From the NCBI GenBank assembly GCA_007922305.1, contig ML677374.1:8742094-8806093 (forward strand): 64,000 bases of DNA, in the 5' to 3' direction. The translations under genes were made by a program, and so were the position numbers. The stretch is from Dermatemys mawii (taxonomy: Eukaryota; Chordata; Testudines; Dermatemydidae). Shown here one piece after another: positions 61,770-64,000 of this stretch. The stretch's first letter is position 1; each line of letters starts with the position of its first letter. The notes beneath the pieces were generated by a model. It was not told the origin of the DNA. It did not search any database and saw only the letters and a program-made list of their open reading frames with translations.

Positions 61770-62850
61770 CTAGTGTCAAGGGAGTTCAGCCAGGAATTAA
61801 TTTTGCCCACCTAATTTTATAGCCGTTCTTGTGCCTAACTTGCTTGTCCTTAGTGAGGGACTCATTACAAGCACAAACAGCAACTGGCAATTTTACATCA
61901 CCATCCACTTGCTTGTTGCTGCAGCCTGACAAGGCACCTCTGCCTGGGTGACAGTCTCGCACGCTGCCCGACCTAATCTGTAAGCTTCCGGGGCTTTCTT
62001 GGGAAGCAAGTAAAGCCCGTGAACCCAAACTCCAATAACCAAGTTCCTTAAGAGGACACGGCCTAGAGTTGGATTCTTCACTGTTCTGCTCGTGTGTCCT
62101 GCTCTAGCTATAAGGGGCAGCCATGAAGTGGCATTTTCCCCTGGTATATCTGGCATGGGTGAAGCCCGCTGGATACAGGGGTACCCCGCACTGTGCAATG
62201 GTTGCCTTCCCAGGGCCTGAGTTGTTTTCTATGATCAACTTCACCTTGTGTGGATATGACCTGGGAACCAGTAGTTTACTGGTTACCCAACCGTTTACCT
62301 GCAGGCTAATGGTGCAAAGACTAGCGGCAACAGGAAGTTATCCCCCACCTAATGGATGCTCAGGGGTCTGAGTTTGATCTCAGTCCAGTTCCCAGCCATG
62401 GAAAGGGGTCATTACAAGAACCACCTCCACAACATTCACCAGAGGGACCTAGGACTGAATGGGCGATAGGATTGGTCCTGACAAGTGAGGGCTAAGGCGA
62501 GGAGGTGGCAGTGGGGAAGTGGTGGGTGGGGACAGAGAGGCCCCTTCTCCCCGTCTCCAGCAAGCTCAATCAAGTACCTTGTCCTCACTGGCACTAAGTC
62601 TGTAGACAGGCCAATCCAGGAGGCTTCGTTTTCTATCACTCAAACAGTTCCCCCGCCCCCCACATTTCTAGAACGTGCCTTCAACCACTTTCAGCACCGA
62701 CCCCTCCTGCAGCCCTTCAATGGTTTTCAGCTCTGCAAAGTTATCCAGGACGTTCCCATCCAGCTGCAGAGAGAAGCAGGTTCGGTGGCAGGTGTCTTCT
62801 CTGTCCATCAGCACTTGGTGGATCTCCTGCACCATCTCTTGGGGAGAGAC
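34720..62850 (-). CDS. CLUH: CLUH, 24 coding exons to the stop; N-terminal exons outside window
   Basis: CLUH is a cytosolic protein that binds mRNAs for nuclear-encoded mitochondrial proteins and helps set mitochondrial distribution and metabolism. The 24 exons, listed separately, sum to 3,723 bases (1,240 residues plus TAA at 34722-34720) with every phase matching. The first codon here is Val of [14 protein letters not shown]; about 70-90 residues encoded farther upstream are missing. Domains in order, with residue 1 as the first one in the window: CLU N-terminal (1-150), GSKIP-like region (about 150-240), central CLU domain (about 290-560), acidic variable linker (about 570-615), eIF3-p135-like region (about 630-880), TPR repeats (about 900-1160) and a C-terminal basic/acidic tail. 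All introns look GT-AG except the first in the window, which appears to be GC-AG. No stop or frameshift breaks the frame. Confidence 0.97.
35235..35290. mobile_element. hAT-like fragment
   Basis: GACGGGCCGGACGTGGCCCA, TAGTTTGCCCATCCCTG. It resembles the end at 270-300 of this window. Confidence 0.5.
36142..36215 (-). CDS. CLUH: CLUH exon W (window residues 1162-1185)
   Basis: It encodes [20 protein letters not shown] and FIPL, ending in phase 2 inside Ser. Acceptor AACCCTAG, donor GTAGAG. Confidence 0.96.
36345..36430 (+). repeat. SINE-like fragment
   Basis: TTTGTACAGCACCGGGCGCA, then ACAGGGCCCATC and GCGCCTGGGGACCC. A similar short piece is at 21250-21320, where it reads TGCCTAGCACA. Confidence 0.45.
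37105..37270 (-). mobile_element. CORE-SINE/MIR-like copy, reversed
   Basis: ACCATTTTACAGAGGAAACA, ATTAACTGACTTGCC and AGTCACAGTTAATCAGTAGC follow the reversed CORE-SINE order. Confidence 0.65.
37855..37989 (-). CDS. CLUH: CLUH exon V: last TPR region (window residues 1117-1161)
   Basis: It encodes [40 protein letters not shown] and IMPLK in 45 whole codons. Acceptor TGGCCAG, donor GTAACT. Confidence 0.97.
38773..38866 (-). CDS. CLUH: CLUH exon U: TPR repeat (window residues 1085-1116)
   Basis: It encodes [20 protein letters not shown] and [11 protein letters not shown]. Acceptor CATTGCAG, donor GTCAGT. Confidence 0.97.
38962..39350 (+). repeat. Turtle-type interspersed repeat
   Basis: It opens CTAAGAACATAACAACGGTC and contains TGGCCAATGCCAGATGC, CAAGTGATCCATCC and TTCCACAGGTTGATCCTG. 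I recall this order from turtle and bird genomes but cannot name the family. Part of the end is duplicated (CACAGGTTGA occurs at about 39256 and 39291). Confidence 0.55.
40298..40497 (+). mobile_element. tRNA-derived SINE with CR1-like tail
   Basis: The head holds a pol III A box (TAGCTCAGTGG) and B box (GAGTTCAATCC) in a tRNA-like order. The tail, TAGATGATCTCCTGAGGTCC then CTTCCAACTCTGATAG and CTATGATTCT, matches the CR1 3' end at 29640-29726. Cryptodiran turtles are known to carry such SINEs. Confidence 0.88.
40992..41113 (-). CDS. CLUH: CLUH exon T: TPR repeat (window residues 1045-1084)
   Basis: It encodes [20 protein letters not shown], then [20 protein letters not shown], ending in phase 2 inside Ser. 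Acceptor GCCCTTAG, donor GTACAG. Confidence 0.97.
41215..41425 (-). mobile_element. CORE-SINE/MIR-like copy, reversed
   Basis: GTTAAGTGACTTGCCCAAGG, TCACACAAAGAAGTC and GGCAGAGCCGGGAACTGAGC are a clear reversed CORE-SINE core. The copy starts in a GATCAGGGCCCC segment. Confidence 0.75.
41600..41725 (-). CDS. CLUH: CLUH exon S: TPR repeat (window residues 1003-1044)
   Basis: It encodes [20 protein letters not shown] and [20 protein letters not shown], then LD, in 42 whole codons. The FGEDHPE turn marks the kinesin-light-chain-like TPR type. Acceptor TCCTGTAG, donor GTAAGT. Confidence 0.97.
42621..42701 (-). CDS. CLUH: CLUH exon R: TPR repeat (window residues 976-1002)
   Basis: It encodes [20 protein letters not shown] and PNTIQEY in 27 whole codons. 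Acceptor TTTCGTAG, donor GTGAGT. Confidence 0.97.
43659..43798 (-). CDS. CLUH: CLUH exon Q: TPR repeat (window residues 929-975)
   Basis: It encodes [20 protein letters not shown] and [20 protein letters not shown], then MGDYSE, a typical TPR helix pair. Acceptor TTTTTGTAG, donor GTATGC. Confidence 0.97.
44049..44121. repeat. Unnamed repeat, copy 1
   Basis: It shares the order GATTC, TTCCTTATTT, TGGTAAAA, CCAGAGAGA and ATTCAACC with 46173-46252. No family recognised. Confidence 0.5.
44446..44599 (-). CDS. CLUH: CLUH exon P: lead-in to TPR repeats (window residues 878-928)
   Basis: It encodes [20 protein letters not shown], then [20 protein letters not shown] and QSGQAKVQQ. The acceptor follows TCCTTCAG and the donor is GTACGG, phase 1 out. 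Confidence 0.97.
44780..44925 (-). mobile_element. CORE-SINE/MIR-like copy, reversed
   Basis: CCATTTCCCAGATGGGCAAC, ACTGAGGCAGAGAGATC and GGTCACACAGCATGTTAGTG in reversed CORE-SINE order. Confidence 0.75.
45707..45791 (-). CDS. CLUH: CLUH exon O (window residues 849-877)
   Basis: It encodes [20 protein letters not shown] and ISLKTGIQ after completing a split Cys codon. Acceptor TTTTGCAG, donor GTGAGA. Confidence 0.97.
45903..46032 (-). repeat. Turtle/crocodile-type interspersed repeat, reversed
   Basis: GAATCTGGTGGCACCTTAAA, GACTAACAGATTTATTTGGG, CATAAGCTTTCATGG and AGACTAACATGGCTACCC. Same family as 7420-7545 and 1540-1627. Confidence 0.75.
46173..46252. repeat. Unnamed repeat, copy 2
   Basis: It aligns with 44049-44121 at roughly three quarters identity with small gaps, in the same orientation, two introns apart. 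Confidence 0.5.
46796..47040 (-). CDS. CLUH: CLUH exon N: p135-like region with basic run (window residues 768-848)
   Basis: It encodes [20 protein letters not shown], then [20 protein letters not shown] and [19 protein letters not shown]. The [10 protein letters not shown] run is strongly basic and could contact RNA or act as a nuclear signal; this is inference. Acceptor TGCTGCAG, donor GTAAGA. Confidence 0.97.
47722..47784 (-). CDS. CLUH: CLUH exon M: 63-base exon (window residues 747-767)
   Basis: The smallest coding exon in the window. It encodes [20 protein letters not shown] and a final Q in 21 whole codons. Acceptor TTGGTAG, donor GTACGA. Being phase 0 on both sides, skipping it would keep the frame. 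Confidence 0.96.
48450..48602 (-). CDS. CLUH: CLUH exon L: p135-like region (window residues 696-746)
   Basis: It encodes [20 protein letters not shown], then [17 protein letters not shown] and [10 protein letters not shown]. The GINMRYLG motif is characteristic of the CLU/eIF3-p135-like region. Acceptor CTCTGCAG, donor GTAAGC, 51 whole codons. Confidence 0.97.
49994..50094 (-). CDS. CLUH: CLUH exon K (window residues 662-695)
   Basis: It encodes [20 protein letters not shown] and [13 protein letters not shown]. Acceptor CCTCCTAG, donor GTAAGG, ends on a whole codon. Confidence 0.97.
50807..51010 (+). mobile_element. hAT-like non-autonomous element
   Basis: It begins GGCTCTCAAACGTTACTGCA and contains AAATTACTACACAGCCCCAG and AATCTAATGCCAGCC, an order seen in turtle hAT-type repeats. 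The ends are degraded. Confidence 0.5.
51313..51417 (-). CDS. CLUH: CLUH exon J (window residues 627-661)
   Basis: It encodes [20 protein letters not shown] and [14 protein letters not shown]. Acceptor TTTCCAG, donor GTAGGG. It begins in phase 1 and ends in phase 1 inside Gly. Confidence 0.97.
51925..51990 (+). repeat. Short interspersed repeat fragment
   Basis: CTCTCACCAACAGATGTTGG, TCCAACTTAAAGAGAG and CTCACCTGGTCTCTC. Related to 25465-25525. Confidence 0.5.
52308..52525 (-). CDS. CLUH: CLUH exon I: end of CLU domain and acidic linker (window residues 554-626)
   Basis: It opens [20 protein letters not shown], then has a polar, acidic low-complexity stretch ([29 protein letters not shown]) before [14 protein letters not shown]. 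The linker is the part that differs most from the human protein as I recall it. Acceptor CCTGTAG, donor GTACCC, phase 1 out. Confidence 0.96.
52731..52922 (-). mobile_element. CR1 LINE 3' end, reversed
   Basis: TCATAGAATAACAGGGTTAA, GTCATCTAGTCCAACCTCCT, GATTCCACCACCTCCCTAGG. This is the reverse complement of the CR1 3' end. Confidence 0.88.
54001..54695 (-). CDS. CLUH: CLUH exon H: core of CLU domain (window residues 323-553)
   Basis: This is the largest exon, 695 bases. It opens [20 protein letters not shown] and includes [54 protein letters not shown] and [18 protein letters not shown]. Acceptor ACACGCAG, donor GTGAGC, ends in phase 2. It carries almost the whole CLU domain without an intron. 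It is GC-rich compared with the surrounding introns. Confidence 0.98.
55307..55399 (-). CDS. CLUH: CLUH exon G: start of CLU domain (window residues 292-322)
   Basis: It encodes [20 protein letters not shown] and [11 protein letters not shown], the typical opening of the central CLU domain. Acceptor CCTTTCAG, donor GTAATC, 31 whole codons. Confidence 0.98.
55826..55960. repeat. Palindromic (fold-back) interspersed repeat
   Basis: It opens GATCCTGATCCTGCA and closes TTTGCAGGATGAGGGCC, with a central CGCTGACTTCAGCGGGAT segment. Both halves are imperfect reverse complements. Confidence 0.55.
56125..56310 (+). mobile_element. CORE-SINE/MIR-like copy
   Basis: CAGGAGTCCTGGCTCTGAGA, TGCTGCTCTGTGCCTCAGTT and TGAAAGGCACTAAGAGCATC in forward CORE-SINE order. 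It ends about 15 bases from the CLUH exon F donor. Confidence 0.65.
56326..56473 (-). CDS. CLUH: CLUH exon F (window residues 242-291)
   Basis: It encodes [18 protein letters not shown], then [18 protein letters not shown] and GYEEHIPGQ. Acceptor TGCCTAG, donor GTATAT, ends on a whole codon. It leads into the CLU domain. Confidence 0.97.
57780..57995 (+). mobile_element. CORE-SINE/MIR-like copy
   Basis: AGGACTCCTGGGTTCCATGC, CACTGACTTGCTGAGTAACG, TGGGCAAATCACTTCAACTT and CCCCATCTGAAATGAGG form the best-preserved CORE-SINE in the window. Confidence 0.8.
58203..58328 (-). CDS. CLUH: CLUH exon E (window residues 200-241)
   Basis: It encodes [20 protein letters not shown] and [15 protein letters not shown]. 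Acceptor CTTTGCAG, donor GTAGCA. It ends in phase 2 inside the Arg of KKR. Confidence 0.97.
59073..59227 (-). CDS. CLUH: CLUH exon D: GSKIP-like region (window residues 149-199)
   Basis: It encodes [20 protein letters not shown], then [17 protein letters not shown] and STRGFYLN. The acceptor follows GTCACAG and the donor is GTGAGT. It ends in phase 2 inside Gln. Confidence 0.97.
59947..60074 (-). CDS. CLUH: CLUH exon C (window residues 106-148)
   Basis: It encodes a basic run ([13 protein letters not shown]), then [12 protein letters not shown] and [10 protein letters not shown]. Acceptor TTGTTTAG, donor GTAGAG, ends on a whole codon. Confidence 0.97.
60950..61060. repeat. Interspersed repeat fragment
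   Basis: GCTGGGTGCTCAGCACTTCA, GCAGATGCCCAGATACAGAC and TCCTAACTTTGGGCAGCAGG resemble a reptile repeat I know only by pattern. A possible related start is at 63385 (GGGGCCAGATTTTTAAGGAT). Confidence 0.4.
61165..61345 (-). mobile_element. CORE-SINE/MIR-like copy, reversed, degenerate
   Basis: CCGTTACAGATGGGAACACA, GTTAAGTTCCTGCAGCCAGT, GACAGAACCAGGAAGAGCAG and CCAGGACTCCTGTCTCCACA in reversed order. Confidence 0.5.
61527..61670 (-). CDS. CLUH: CLUH exon B (window residues 58-105)
   Basis: It encodes [19 protein letters not shown], then [20 protein letters not shown] and TEGDLG. Acceptor TGCTCAG, donor GTATGG, ends in phase 1. This is the most conserved part of the N-terminal region. Confidence 0.97.
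61733..61768. repeat. (CA)18 microsatellite, (TG)18 on CLUH sense strand
   Basis: A pure CA run. On the CLUH strand it is a TG run ending about 62 bases before the exon B acceptor. Confidence 0.97.
62679..62850 (-). CDS. CLUH: CLUH exon A: CLU N-terminal domain (window residues 1-57)
   Basis: It encodes [19 protein letters not shown], then [14 protein letters not shown] and [11 protein letters not shown]. The acceptor is TTTTTTAAG. The only in-frame donor reads GAAG/GCACGT, so this looks like a GC donor. The exon ends one base into a Glu codon. Confidence 0.95.
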
Positions 62851-64000
62851 CTTAAAAAAAAAACCAAGCAAACAAATCAACCAAAGGAGTGACACACTCA
62901 GCTCTACCTCCTTCCTGTCCCTGGGAGAGAGGGGGTTAGACAGCTCTCTGCCACGCTGGTTACCAGTGCAGCACGCCAGCGAGTTACTAGATGTGTGTGT
63001 TCCCAGGGATATCTCCATGGGGAGTGCTGGCAAGGAGCTCCACGCGTAGCAGGCATGGTCTCTCCACGGCCTGTCCCTCTGTGGTACAGAAGATGATGGC
63101 GTCAGCGCAGTTGTGGCTCTCTGCACTCTCAGGAGCTTGGGGAAGGTAGGATTTAACCTTCCCTCCAAGCTCTCTTGGACCTGAGGGGGATGGGAGAGGA
63201 AACATTCCCACATTGCTCTGCTTCCCCTCTCAGCCCCCCCCAAAAGTATCAGCCATTGTGGTTCCGACGCACAGAACCATACATCATGGGCACGTCATGG
63301 CTTGCTGTTGCCATGCACATAGGGTACTGGGCATTTCTGGTTAGAAAAGAGTGAACCAGGGAAGATTACAACAACATTAAGCATTTGGGGCCAGATTTTT
63401 AAGGATGCCAGCGGCAAAATGGATAATTAGGAACCGAGATTGCTATGTGCTTTGCACACACAATGGGGTGTTATGCACGTACAGCTACACTGCATCTTGA
63501 GGGCAAATCCAGCCTCCAAGCACACAGCTTCAGCAGCAGACAAAGCTATCTTGACTCTTGGCCTACTGAGGCTCCTCTCGAACCCTTCTGCCACTTTTCA
63601 AACATCATTTAGGCCATTCTTGAGTTACACAGACTCAGGATGGTTTACATAAGCTGCTGTAAACAACACAGATTTAATAGGCTAATAATAGCAGGCTAAC
63701 AGCCAAGAGGAATTCAAGGAAAAAGGAGCCGTGTTCAGATTCATCGGATTGCACTGGGGAAATCACTGAACTGTATTTTCTGCTGGTCACAAGTTGCTAT
63801 GGTTCTTCCTACATTTAGAGACTCAGATGCTTCAGGAAAAAGCTTTCCCTTGGGCTGTTTCAAGTGCCAAGCCCATCCCGATCTGCGGGAACAGACATTT
63901 CTCCACAAGTCACGGGCTAGTATATTCCTCCCAACTCTCGGGAGGAAAAGGAGCTGCTGGAACAACTCTGCCCTTCGAACCACAAGCAGGAACTCATCTG

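Larger units (their letters stand above)
54696..64000 (-). other. CLUH introns upstream of exon H (seven coding exons lie inside)
   Basis: Contents: fold-back repeat 55826-55960, CORE-SINEs 56125-56310 and 57780-57995, interspersed repeats 60950-61060 and 61165-61345, and (CA)n 61733-61768. The stretch 62851-64000 has no CLUH exon, so the 5' coding exons lie beyond 64000. Confidence 0.75.

Noticed and set aside
62851..64000. Upstream CLUH exon
   Set aside because: No minus-strand frame here matches the residues expected before VSPQEM, and a 191-residue frame reading into exon A is intron read-through.

Overview
This is a window of vertebrate nuclear DNA, most probably from a turtle (cryptodiran). 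It holds large parts of two convergent, ordinary multi-exon genes. PAFAH1B1 (LIS1) is on the + strand, with nine coding exons between 4328 and 21523 and a long 3'UTR to about 25.2 kb. CLUH (clustered mitochondria homolog) is on the - strand, with 24 coding exons between 62850 and 34720 and a 3'UTR to about 33.0 kb. All exons were placed by reading the translated sequence against the known proteins and joining them at splice sites with matching phase. The LIS1 exons give residues 12-410 of the 410-residue protein. The CLUH exons sum to exactly 1,241 codons including the stop.

The turtle assignment rests on the repeats: CR1-type LINE remnants, a tRNA-derived SINE whose tail matches the CR1 3' end in the same window, CORE-SINE/MIR-like copies, and hAT, pogo-like and fold-back elements. 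No L1 or Alu was seen. I know this repeat set from turtles and, in part, from crocodilians.

Layout: 1-4327 is LIS1 intron 2 (the ATG exon lies upstream of the window); 4328-21523 is LIS1 exons 3-11; 21524 to about 25205 is the LIS1 3'UTR, with several poly(A) signals; about 25206-32975 is the intergenic space between the two 3' ends, with CR1 and SINE remnants and no recognisable gene; about 32975-34719 is the CLUH 3'UTR; 34720-62850 is the CLUH coding exons; 62851-64000 is CLUH intron. The first CLUH coding exons and both promoters are outside the window.

The two genes are neighbours but have different jobs. LIS1 is a WD40 dynein regulator and PAF-acetylhydrolase 1B subunit. CLUH is a cytosolic protein that binds mRNAs for mitochondrial proteins. 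I see no operon, CRISPR array, RNA gene or new multi-gene system. The points most worth a second look are a likely GC-AG intron in CLUH, a (TG)n tract just upstream of a CLUH acceptor, a pogo-like element whose terminal-repeat mismatches all fit CpG decay, the SINE-CR1 tail match, and an unnamed repeat shared by two CLUH introns.
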